Source: Anas platyrhynchos
Taxonomy: Eukaryota; Chordata; Aves; Anseriformes; Anatidae
DNA: 64,000 bases
Reading direction: 5' to 3'
NCBI RefSeq assembly: GCF_047663525.1
Contig: NC_092588.1
Coordinates: forward strand, 89,525,501-89,589,500
Made by a program: the position numbers and the translations under genes. Below, in pieces: positions 1-10,716 of the stretch (positions within the stretch are counted from its first letter, which is position 1; the number at the start of each line of letters is the position of its first letter). Under the pieces are notes generated by a model. It was not told the origin of the DNA and did not search any database. It saw nothing but the letters and a program-made list of their open reading frames with translations.

Positions 1-3000
1 ACATTTGCTTCAATAATGACCAATTACCAGATAATATTTTTTTATTAATTTAAAAGCACATGTTCTGTGGAGAGCAAATATTCTAAAAGAGAAAGTATTT
101 CCTGTAGCTGCTCCTTCATCCCTCTGGAATTCTGGAAATACATGAAAGAGGGTTGGAAAGTCCCACAAAAGGTTATGATATCATGACTAGTGCATGTCAC
201 CCCTGAGAGTTTTTCAGCCCACATATTCATAGTGATATCTAAAACTGGAAGACTCAGGCTAGGCCTTGGAGAAGGCCCAGTACAGAAGGCCAGACCAGTA
301 CAATGTTTCAGACAGTAAATAAAATGAAGCAGTGAGATACTGAGGAGGTGTGGGATACCCCTCACTGGTGATTTTCAAGTCATTAAACACAAGTCATGTT
401 TCTGTTGGCTACCTGGAAGTCTAGTGTGGGGATGCTGTTTGGGAAATGGGGCTTTTGGTGTCCTGAGGCAAGGAGCTCAATTCTTTTTTTTTGTTCAGAC
501 ATCTTAGTTTTAAGGACTATAGCTCTTCTTCTAGCTTACTTACTGTGTTGTTAAGTTCTCCAGACACATCAGTGAAAATGCTCATCTTAGCTTTTTTCTT
601 CCAAACTAGCATCTCCGCAGACCCCCTGGTCTTTGCTCCAAAGCACCTGGGATACAGGGTTTATGCAAACCTGTACAAAAAGCAGTTTGTGTAATATCCG
701 CCCATTGTCACAGTACCTCACCACCCACCGGGCACCCAGCTCGGGCAGTGCTGCTCTGATCAGGTCTGTAATGTGTATATACTTGGACCAAGCATTGGAT
801 TCAGCCACTCAGAAGGCTTGATTCTGCAGATGAGCTGAAACACCAAGACTGAGTGAAGTCAGTGCTCATTTTGATGTGGACACTCCAGTCTGGATGCAAC
901 CATGGATCTGTCATAGGGCATGAAACTTTACTACACCATGCACGCACTGCTATGCATGGAAGAGGAGCACAGCAATTGTCTGAGATATAGCTATTCCCTT
1001 CAGACCAAATTAAGTTTATGTTTGTTTAAGACGGTTGGGAACAGTTTTCGAGCTAAAATATTAAAAGCCACTCCTAATGTAAAATAATAGATGGCAATAA
1101 CTTTAACATATGGCGATAGTTATATAGATATACTGTCCACAAAGGATTTGCTATCAATTAAATTAAACCAAAACAAGTTTCTCTGTGAACTGTAACCCAG
1201 AGGCCAATGGGTTTTGGTATCTTTGAGAAGAGGCATCACTGACCTCAATATCTGCTTGGACAGAGAAGGAATTCCATGGCCCAAATGATTTTTTTACCTT
1301 GTGTTTTAATACAAAGAAAGTTGAGGCAGTTTGGCAGGAAGAAAGCGCATGCTTTATTCAGTTTTTCTGGCTGATGGTATACACTGAATTCAAGGTTAAA
1401 GAGAAAAGTGTCTCCAGGGGACACTTGGTGGTTGGCCAGGAAGAGATGTGGCTGGGGTCTTCAGGTGAGCATCTTCTCCTGGGTGTCTGCTCCAGTGCAT
1501 CAGGAGGTAGCAGTCATATCAACATCCACTCCCAACCATTTTCCCTTGGTACAATAACCTCCATTAAAGCCCACTCAAGGTGCCTTTTGGTGATCTTTGT
1601 CTGATGACAACATTGGCACTGACTGGATTATGCTTAATTAGGTACAAATGTTGGATGCTAGTAGGCTGTTAAGCCTTGTACACATCCTCTGTAATTGGGT
1701 AATACTCACCATATGTTAGGATGATTGCTATTTACTTTTCCTCTCTTTGTTCTAATATGGAGTCATCAGTCTATAAAGCACCAAGTGGGCAGGGTGGGGG
1801 AATCTCAGTGCAGAACTACAAATTATAACTAGAAAGCAACGCAATGAGAAGGTAACAGGAGGAAGACACAAAGATGGCTGAGGCACAGGAAGCAATCCCT
1901 TTCTCAGGGAAGACAACATAACAGACTGCGAGGCAGTGAGGATAGGAAATATCAGGCCAAGGTGCTGCCACAGTAGCCCTGGGGTATGTAAGTTAAAAGC
2001 TACAAGCAAAAAGGCCCTCTAAAAACTGCAAATGGAAGGCCTTCAGCAACAGGCAAGTATAAACACTTAAGCACTGTGCAATGTTTGGTTAGTACAACCC
2101 ACGCTAAGCCTCATAAAAATAACAGTAACAGGGAGCAGGTTTTTGAGCATATCCTGCACTCTGAGTACACCCAGAGTTTCAGACTAACCAGTGCACTCAG
2201 CACAAGGCAGTTGATGGGAAGGTCTGGGTTATTATTTCCCAATTTCTCTGTGTGTATGATCTAGCACAGGTGTCGAGGATTAAAGAGAAGGAACACCTAA
2301 ATCTGGAAAGAGCAAAGCAGAACTCAAGAGCAGAAGTATCAGTAATTGCATCAGGTGCAAAATTACAATTAGTAACATTATAATTACTGAAATTAAATAT
2401 CAATTTATATGAATATTTACTATAATATTTTTGACAGCCTCAAACATTGTGTGGTATGAAATAAGGATGGGATGGCAGCTAACTAATTTGTAAGGAAGTA
2501 GGAGTAGAATTGTTAAAGCTCACTTGAAGGATTTTATTCTGAAAGATACAAGGACAAGGAAGTTATTAGTGCACAGAGGATAAGTGCTTATAAATGCCCT
2601 GTAAAACAATGCACACATCTGCAGCTATTAAGACACACGCAGCAGCTTTTCTAAAATACAAACATGGTATGTGTATCAGTTAAATCCAGCAGCAACACTG
2701 TTGAAAACTTTGGTCTGAAGGAGGGAGTGGTAAGAGAACCACTGCCTTTGGGACAGGCCCCATCTTACTTCAGATACTGCAGACACATAGGGTGCACATG
2801 AGTTGTGCAGCATCGTCCTCAAGTTGGGAATGGGTACCACCCAGGGACAGCTGTTACCATATAAAACATTAAGGATGCCTGGTGGTGAGGTGATTTCTCT
2901 CACCTACTAGTAGCCACATGAGATCTTGCCATCTTCTAGAGAACATTTTCTCCAGCTTGCCACTCTGGGGTTGGTCCTCTGCATGTACCAGAGCTCTGCA

Positions 3001-5569
3001 TCCATGAGCCAGTGATTTCTCCTTTCAAAACAGCTTCACTTTCCTCTCCCATCTACCCTCTTTCCTCCCAGTGTTTAGGCCCTCCTTGCTGGCAGGATGC
3101 CATTTTTTCCCCCGTTGCTAGGTTGGTAGCCTAGTTTCCCAAGGAAAGGAAGCTTATGAGATCACACTGTCTGTGCAAGTGCCAGCCAGTCCCTCCTAAA
3201 TAATTTTTGAGCCTGTGAGCTGATTTAGATCAACCTTGACAGGGGATTGAAGTCTCAAAGGTTTGAGGTGCCTGTAAGCACTGTGGAAGTAGGCAGAGGA
3301 GAAAGGCCCCAGGAGTGCATTCACTACGGAAGCACAACTGTGTTACTAGACACCAGAGAGTCCACACAGGAGACAGTCATTACTATTGAACACCATGGGA
3401 GATACGACTTCACAAATCCAGCAGCTCACAGGACTACTTGATTAATGTGAGCATGAGCAAAATGTTCTTCTTCCCTTCTTCTAGAGCGCAAGGCTTCCAG
3501 TTACAAAGCAGCAGGGGGTGAACTCAGAAGTGACAGGCCTGCGCAGTGAATTTGAAGCTAATTGCTGCTCCTTCTCACGCTGGTACTCATGCAGAAATCT
3601 GCCTGACTTCCCTCCAGTCCCTCCATTTGCATGAGCTAGTTTGCACAGAGGACAAGTCCAGAAACTTCAGGCTGCAGGCTAACACAAGCGGGGCAAGTCC
3701 TAAATTGTCGCAGGTGAGTGCAGTGCTGATGTAGCCCACGAAACTGGCGGTGTCAGGGCCATCACTCCTAAGCACAGCAACACCACGACTAAGTGCCCAG
3801 CTCGCTTTTCTTCTCTTTTGTCTGTGTTAGAGTTGCTAATTGCAATTTGTTTAACTCGAGCGTGAATCGGAGCATAAGCTAAAGACCGGCAAAAATGATG
3901 CCTGGAGCGTAGGCTGGCTTCCACTTACTCCTGCTGTGGCTTTTCCTAGAAAGTCAGCCACCTCAGGGCTGCCTGACTGGTGACCCTGAACAAACTGCTC
4001 ACGGCTCCTTGTTAGTGCTAGACATGGAGGAAAACAAGCTATTCACACAGGTAGGCTTCAAAGAGAAGCTGAAGTCACTCCGCTTATGGAAAAACACAAA
4101 CTAACCAGAGCTGACATTAAAATGGAGAAGGGGGAGTTGTGCAACTTCGTGTGCTCAGTGACATATTGATGTTTTCTTCTTCTCCTAAGCCTTTTAAGTA
4201 TTGATGTGCCAGATCTCTGGTTTAGGTGGAGAGAGCACGAATCACTGACACCTAAAGAAAAGGGAGAGAAGGAAACAAAATGAACCTTTGATGCACAGCA
4301 AAACAGGGAGCTCACCAGCGGTGAGGGACATGGCTGGAGATGGGCTGGGATCTCTGCAAGAAAGACAGGTATTGCAACTTGTCCTCAACAGTCTAGCCAA
4401 GGACACAGGCTGAAATTCACAGTGCCTGCATTGGGTAAGTATGCTAGGACATTCTTTAAAAATTAGGCTTCTTCTGAGTGAGACGTGAACTACAGCTCCT
4501 GTGCTCCCAGGGCTGAATGTTTTCTGTTACACAGCAGATCTATGAAGCCACAGGGAAGCATCTGTTACCTATTGTTTGTTGCTGTCATTTCAATCCAGCT
4601 GTTTGTTTTCCGGTTAATGCTAAAAGATAAAATAAGATCACTCTAATTAATAACACCTACCTCCTCACATAGTATTTTTCACCTAAAGATCTCAAAGTGT
4701 TACTCCCATGTAATCGACAGTAGAAGCAAGGGTGAGGGAGATCAAATGCAATGTCTTGGCAGCAGAACAAAACCGAGTCTTGCATCACAGGTCTAATAAA
4801 AAGGACAAGGGTGCCTATTAAGACTCAATAAAAAGCAAAGCTTAGGACAATTTTCTCACTTACTAGGTCCTGAAATGAAGTGTTGCAACACTAATGTGAT
4901 CAACACTCTGCACTAACAAAATATATTCTGAATTTTTCCTCTGACAACATAATTTAGGGTTTTTCTAGAATATGGGAAATGAAAGAGGGCAGTGGCTTTA
5001 CAGGAATCATTCCCTTGCAAAGGGCATCTTGTGCCAGAGGACTGGAAAATTGAAAGTGCCCCAGAGGAGCAGGGGAATGGATAAGACCTCTTTCACTGCC
5101 CAGTCAAAATAAAATGCAGAAAGGAATATCAATACTGAACTACAAATTTATCATAAAATGTTTCTTACTTGAGCTACTACTATGGTAAGCTCTGACAAAA
5201 AGAGACGCTATAGCAAGGATGCAATTTGCCTCTTGAAGAGATGCATTTGGCAGAGCCGAAGCTTGCACCCAGACATTTCTGAAGAAAAACCTACTGACAG
5301 CATCTGCAGCAAGAAGGTGGCTGAAGGAGAGAAAAATCTGATCAAAAATAAATAAAGAAAGAAATCTGCCAATGTCAGCGATGAGGTCTTTTATTTTCTT
5401 TATTTTTTTCCCCCCTCTCATTTGGTTGGTTGCATTTCTGTTTTGTTTCGTTCCCTGACTTAGGGAGGGTCAGTCTGAATATCCAGCAGCTTCCAATAAG
5501 AATTGATGGTATTAAAGGGGTATTAAAGGATGCACTGCCTGTCCACTCCTGAGTCTGCTGCATCACAGC
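1..5569. other. AT-rich flank, no gene seen
   Basis: No ORF longer than about 106 codons, no recognisable protein, RNA gene or transposon on either strand. It lies on the NRN1 3' side, where other vertebrates have FARS2 further away. No exon of FARS2 was recognised. Confidence 0.6.
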
Positions 5570-5571
5570 AA

Positions 5572-5638
<67 letters not shown>
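5570..5638 (+). repeat. (AAAT)n tetranucleotide microsatellite
   Basis: About 17 perfect AAAT units. It produces a run of Leu/Phe/Ile/Tyr in a spurious minus-strand frame. Confidence 0.97.
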
Positions 5639-7299
5639 GGTGCCCTGCAGAACACAGATTTGATCCTGGATACTAAAGAGATTTGGTAAGTTTTTCACAG
5701 TGCTTAATAAATCAGTATCATAGGCAAGAACCCTGGAGGTATGAAGTATGATGTACACACAAGCACTTCATATTTTGTTGGCATAAACCTGGAGTTCATG
5801 TTTGGATAACAGCCCTGTCAGAGGCAAAACTGCGCATTCTAAATCCTTACCTAGGCAAAATGCGTATTGACTTCAGAGGATACTTTTTCCCAGAGAAGGG
5901 CTGTGTAAAGAAGGTCAGGGCTGGTTGTTTGTTCCCTGCAGCAAGGCCGTTTCTCTTGCTGAGGAGAGTCCCAGCACCCATGGGCATGTAATTCTGCTGG
6001 TGGATACAAGCCCTCAGGTGGGCTAACAGTCAGTCTCACCTTGACCTTCAGCAGGCTGTTTCCATCTTTCCTTCACACCAGCTTAAGAGATAGAAACAAA
6101 CAAAAAACAACAGAGACTAAAAGGTAGGGCAGAGGCCACAGGCTGGTTTTCTAGTTATTTGAATCATGTAAACTCCTAAAGTATCTCTGGAACAGCAAAA
6201 CTTATGGCTGCACAGCCTGCTCATCCCTTAGCAGACCCTGAGCTCTGCAGCTTGGGGCTTTGGGTAAGGTCTTCTGACACATCACCTACAACTTTTCTTC
6301 TTGCTGGTGGGACAGGGCAGCAGAAGGTCCTTGACCCAAAGCAAAAGAAAGCCCCTTGCTGTACCACCACTGCAACGGGCCTCAGGATGAGCCTGTCCCT
6401 CAGGAGAGGCAGCAGCCAGCTGGAAGCTTTTGCCAACAGCACCATTGATCATCAGCTGCCAGCAGCCTAAAGCAATTCTTTCGGACAGCTAAAATTGCAT
6501 TTGGTTTTGTAACAAAGACTCCTCTGCAGTCTCCATCATTCTGCCCTCCAAAACCTCTCCTTTGCCCTGTGGTGGAGAATGAAGTGACTCTGAAGAATAA
6601 CCTGATTTGTCACCTCCTCCTGCTAGTCGGGAAGGAAGGGAAGAGCTGGAGGAGAAAGGAGGGGGAAAGCAAGGAAGCTGCTAGCCTTGAAAACCAGGGC
6701 TATTCCTGCTGCCCACCCTGGAGGTGCCGCCTCCGCATCAGGCAGGAGTAACACAGGGAGAATCTGGCTCTCCGGATTTAACAAGCTCACTTTCCTTTAA
6801 TTGGGGCCCTCAGGCACTGCTGTAATGCACCTAATGGCACTAATTATTAATGAATCAGCCCTGATGAATAGGAAATCTCAACTGGCCTCTGTCTGCTTGG
6901 GTTGTCAGGCCTTCACAGAGCAGGATCTCACTGGGAAGGAGAGGAGCTGTGCAGATTTAACCGGCACCCTGGAAAGGAAGGGGGATGGGGGCATCACGGG
7001 TCCCTGTTTGTGCAAACCAGACAGGGACCAACAGCACCTCGCTGCTTCTTCTGAGGTGTAGGTGTAGCCTCCAGAAAGTCCTGTGAGAAATGGGCATCAC
7101 ACCTTACTTTTGTGCTTGCTCTCCACCAGGACCAAGATGTTTGCCGTTGCTGCTATCCAGACAGCTTTTTCTCAATTTTGTGGGTCCCGTCTCCAGATTT
7201 TGTTCCTGGCACAAGCCTCCCCCATCTCCCTCTTACAGCCTTTGAATGGGCACAGATTGGAGAGGGACATTTTTATTTCGTTTCTTTTTTTTTTTTTTT
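5639..7299. other. Intergenic flank with a possible conserved non-coding element
   Basis: No gene recognised. Around 6790-6880, AT-rich sequence with CTAATTATTAATGAATCAGC and other homeodomain-type cores stands out from the more GC-rich surroundings. It resembles the composition of vertebrate conserved non-coding elements near developmental genes. Confidence 0.4.
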
Positions 7300-9250
7300 C
7301 TTTTTTTTTTCCTCCAAAGCCCCCCCAAAACCGGACCACCACCACTTCAGCCCGGCGCTGGCGTGTCCCCAGCCCCTGGGAGGCTGAGGCGCAGCCCTCC
7401 CGGGAGCGAGGCCGGCTTGGTGCGAGGTGGAGGCTGGCAGGCAGCAGCCGGCTGCCGAGCAGGGCTCGGTCCTGCCTTCGCGAGGAGGCAGCTCGGCGGC
7501 CCCCGGGGACCGCGGGGCTGCGGTTGCTCAGTCGGAGCTGGGGACAGGAATTAGGGCAGGCAGAGCTGCAGTGGCCTCAGCCCTCCCCGCTTATCCAGCC
7601 AGAATCTGAAACAGCTGCAGTTTTGTTTTTTGGATGGGGGTCGGGCTTTTATATTTAATTTTATTATTTTTTTTTTTTTACTATGGTTCCTCTCACCGTT
7701 TCAACGGTGCATTTTTTCCCTCCCCAGCTCCCCAGGCTCATGTTTACCCAGGAATTAAGGGGTGCTCAGAGGCTTGAGCCTCTGCACCTTTTGCTAAAGC
7801 AGCCGCATCCCCGCAAGCCCTACAGGTGCAAGGAGACAGAGTGGGGGCGACCCAAAAGCTCCCGACCCCCCAGCGAGCCCAGACCCCGCCGCCCAACCCC
7901 CCCGACCCTTTCGGCTCCTTTCTCCCCGTTTGCAGCCTTTTTCTCACTCGCCTCAACGGAGGGCTAATTGGGGGCTTTGCTAATTACGGAGAGATCACTC
8001 ATTAGTAATTCAACCTCACGAGCAGCTAACTCGAGCCCTCTAAAATCGCCCCCGCAGTCCCGGAGGCTGGAGGTTTCTTCCGAGGGGGCGAGGGAAAAGC
8101 TCGGGGAGACCCCGGGGGACGCCGGCAGAGGGGGGGCAGGCACCGGGCACCGGTGGGCTGCGGGGTCCCTGGCAGCCCCCCGAGGGTCTCCCTCTGCCTG
8201 TCCCTCCCCCGGCTGGCATTTCGTGCTGCGGGAAGTCGCAGCCGCGGTGCCTGACCTCATGAATACAGAGATGCGCGCAGAAAAATCAATTTAGGTCTGG
8301 AGCCTCTGTGGGGAGGCAAAATAACCCAAACCATTTAAACAAAGCTCCGCTCTCCAGGGTTTTCCTTTCCCTTTGCTGGCGGTGGGGATGAACCCTAGAG
8401 GGAGGGCAAGGGAAAACGAAACGCGAGCAGACCTGTGCCTTCCAAATGGAGGCGAGAGGCTCCGCAAAGCCCCCCCGACGCACACATAATGTACTTTAGC
8501 ATTAAAAAATCAACATTGCTTCCAGTGGTAAAGGCGCCCGGCTCCGGCTCCTGAGCGCATTCGTTGCTGGGATTCAATCCGTTTGGGAAATGCAGATTGC
8601 CTTGCGCCCCACTGTTTGATTTATGAGCTGTTCGGTTTGCCATTGCTTACCCATCACATTGAGCACCCCGGGAAGGACGGGGAGCAGGGAGAGGGGGCGA
8701 GGCAGGGAAAATCCCTGGTGCCATGTCCCTTGCCAGAGGCAAGTGCCCGAGCCGCAAAGGGAGAGTGCCCACCCCCTAAAAAATATCGCCTGGCGGCCCC
8801 TGACCCCCCAACACCCCCCCCAGCCCCGGTCGCCAGCTGGGCTCTCGCCTCGTAGGTAAGAAGGAGGTGTTTACTCTTGCTGTGCATTTCTCTATAGAGG
8901 CACCAGGCGCCTATAAATAGAGCAAGCTTCTGCCGCGAAATCAATACCCCGGCCCCCCCTTCCCCTTGCTCCTTCGGCTCGGCAGCCTTATTAATTATGA
9001 AAGGGCTCCAGCTCCGCAGCCTCCGTCCTTAATGGTGGTTGCTGCCTCCCTCCCTGCCTCCCTCCGCCGGCCTCGCACCCGGCCGCCCCTCGCCTTGGGC
9101 TTCGGGGGAGGCGGCTGGGAGGATTTACAGAGTGTATTTAAGAAATTGGGAGGAAAAAAAAAAAAAGAAAAAAAAAAAAAAGAAAGAAAAAGAGAAGGCC
9201 CAGAGTAAGCGATTCAGCGGTTCTGTCCTTGTGTGAACTGAAATCGCCGT
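7300..9250. other. GC/CpG-rich flank downstream of NRN1, possible regulatory domain
   Basis: This 2-kb GC-rich block lies beyond the predicted NRN1 3' end. It contains poly(T) and poly(A) runs at its borders (7287-7310, 9156-9190). Inside are AT-rich islets with homeodomain-type cores: CTAATTG, CTAATTAC and CATTAGTAATT in 7965-8015, and TTATTAATTATG near 8987-8999. It also has a CTATAAATAG element at 8911-8920. No ORF in it resembles a known protein. It could be an enhancer cluster, or the promoter of an unannotated non-coding RNA; the sequence alone cannot decide. Confidence 0.4.
8911..8920 (+). promoter_or_regulatory. CTATAAATAG element: MEF2 consensus / TATA box candidate
   Basis: A perfect match to the MEF2 consensus CTA(A/T)4TAG, which also reads as a good TATA box on the plus strand, set in GC-rich DNA. 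It sits about 450 bp beyond the predicted NRN1 3' end. It could drive a transcript convergent with NRN1 or be part of an activity-dependent enhancer. Confidence 0.35.
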
Positions 9251-9349
9251 GTTCATCAAGGGATCGGGTCTGGATTTAGCCTTCCTTGCCTTAAAAGCCC
9301 TGTCCTTCTCAAGGTACTCCCGGCAGAATTTATAGAAAGGACGACACCC

Positions 9350-10484
9350 TTATTTCAAACAATATTTTTTATTTTATACTTCTGTCTATACTTTGTAGCA
9401 AATCTTTTTTTTTTGTTATTTTTTTGCTGAATTGACTTTATAATAAACTTCTTTTTTAAATTACATTTTTCTTCTCTTTTAAAATCAAAGCTCTTTTTTT
9501 TTTTTTTCAAAATCATTTGCTGTTGTTATTGTTTTTTGTATTTTTTTTTTCTTTAGGTTTACATTTAAGCCCCCCTTTTTGTGATCTCTATTGTTGGATA
9601 ATCAGGTATTTTACTGGTATGTGTAACATCTAAAACAAAGAGGAGGAGAAAATTAAAGGCAGTGAATTCGGAAAGATGCCTTCGAACAGCAAGTAAAGGT
9701 AACTCTCGGAGATCTGTTAGCAGCATTCCTTCACTCCGCCGGGCACCGAGACACATCTCTGTCTTTCCTTCGTCCCTTTCTTCCTTCCTTCCTCTTTTAA
9801 CCGTTCGTTTCCCACTCTCTCGCTCTCTCGCTCTCTTTTCCCCTTGAGAAAATGCGCTCTTTTAATTTATTTATTGATATTATTATTATTATTATTATTA
9901 TTTTGCAGTGGGATGACCAAAAAACAAGCGACTGTGGAGGAAAGATGAGAGATTGTGAATTATTCACCATATGCTTCACACGTGGACATCTACCTTGGAT
10001 TCATCGCCAGTGCCTTTTTTATTTTTTTCTCTGTTTTTTGTTCTCATCTCGCATAATGCCACATTTTTAGAGGAGCCCGTGGCCTGCCAGGGTTTATCCT
10101 GGCAGAGTATAACGTTAGCGTTAGGTGGCCCAGAGCCGTTCCTGAGATTTCTTTTGCACAACGAGGGCTCGGGTTTTTATTTTTATTTGTTTCTCTTTTT
10201 GATTTGAAGCGATAGTAAAGCTGAGGTCCGATTCGGGCTGCACGCCGCTGCCTGTTTGGTAACATTTGGCAAATAAAACACACCAAAAGAAAAAAAAAAA
10301 ATAAAAGAAAAAGGAAAGAAAGGGAGAAAACGCTTCCACAGTCCTACACGGGTGTTTCACCACCATCAGCCACCACCACCATCATCAACCACAGAAAAGC
10401 ACAACGTCCCCAAAGCAAGGGATGGACACTTCCTCGAGAGATCCGGCACATGGAGAGGGTGTGGGTGTGGGTGTGCTCGCCCCC
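9350..10484 (-). other. NRN1: NRN1 3' untranslated region (inferred extent)
   Basis: About 1.1 kb of AT-rich sequence runs from the NRN1 stop to an AATAAA signal at complement 9368-9373; cleavage is expected some 10-30 nt beyond. GC content drops sharply from the coding exon into this stretch and rises again beyond about 9200. Additional AATAAA hexamers occur at complement 10182-10187, 10176-10181, 9870-9875 and 9866-9871, so shorter isoforms are possible. An (AAT)n run (9877-9903 region) and A- and T-rich tracts lie within it. The extent is inferred from signals only. Confidence 0.6.
9368..9373 (-). terminator. NRN1: Probable distal poly(A) signal of NRN1
   Basis: A canonical AATAAA on the minus strand, the last in a chain of such hexamers downstream of the NRN1 stop. 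It gives a 3' UTR of about 1.1 kb, a normal size for neuritin transcripts. Assignment rests on position and hexamer only. Confidence 0.5.
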
Positions 10485-10716
10485 CTAAAAAGGCAGCCAG
10501 GTCACTAGGGCGGCCCACAGAGCCGCCAGGAGCACGGGCAAAGCCGGCGGGAGGAGGGACGATGCGGCGCCGCTGCCGCCTCCGCACAGTTCAAATAAGC
10601 TGCCTTGGAAATCGAGGTTTTTGGACTCCCGTCTCAATTTCTCCCAGAGGTCTGTCGCTCCTTCCTGGCAATCGGTGAGCGCTGTGAGGGTGCAGGCGTG
10701 GAAATCATCCCAGTAC
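10485..10716 (-). CDS. NRN1: NRN1 coding exon 3 (second half of neuritin, GPI signal, stop)
   Basis: Coding part of the last exon, 232 nt. The acceptor CTGCAG ends at complement 10717 and the stop is at 10487-10485. It encodes [19 protein letters not shown], an amphipathic [14 protein letters not shown] segment, then GSLFELCG with the last cysteine. A Gly/Ser/Ala spacer follows, then about 23 mostly hydrophobic residues ending TWLPF, the usual arrangement for GPI-transamidase cleavage. The tail is slightly longer and more Pro/Ala/Leu-rich than in mammals, which accounts for the one-residue difference in total length. Reading this frame upstream of 10717 gives Arg/Gly-rich intronic sequence and is not part of the protein. 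Confidence 0.96.

Noticed and set aside
5375..5758. 127-codon minus-strand frame with IYLFIYLF repeats
   Set aside because: It is driven by the (AAAT)n microsatellite.
1..7300. Search for FARS2 exons, the expected neighbour on this side
   Set aside because: Nothing resembling phenylalanyl-tRNA synthetase was seen; the gene is probably further away.
8525..8590. tRNA-like look (AGTGGTAAAGGC, then GGATTCAATCC)
   Set aside because: The second motif does not fit the B-box consensus GGTTCGANTCC, and no cloverleaf stems form; not a tRNA gene.
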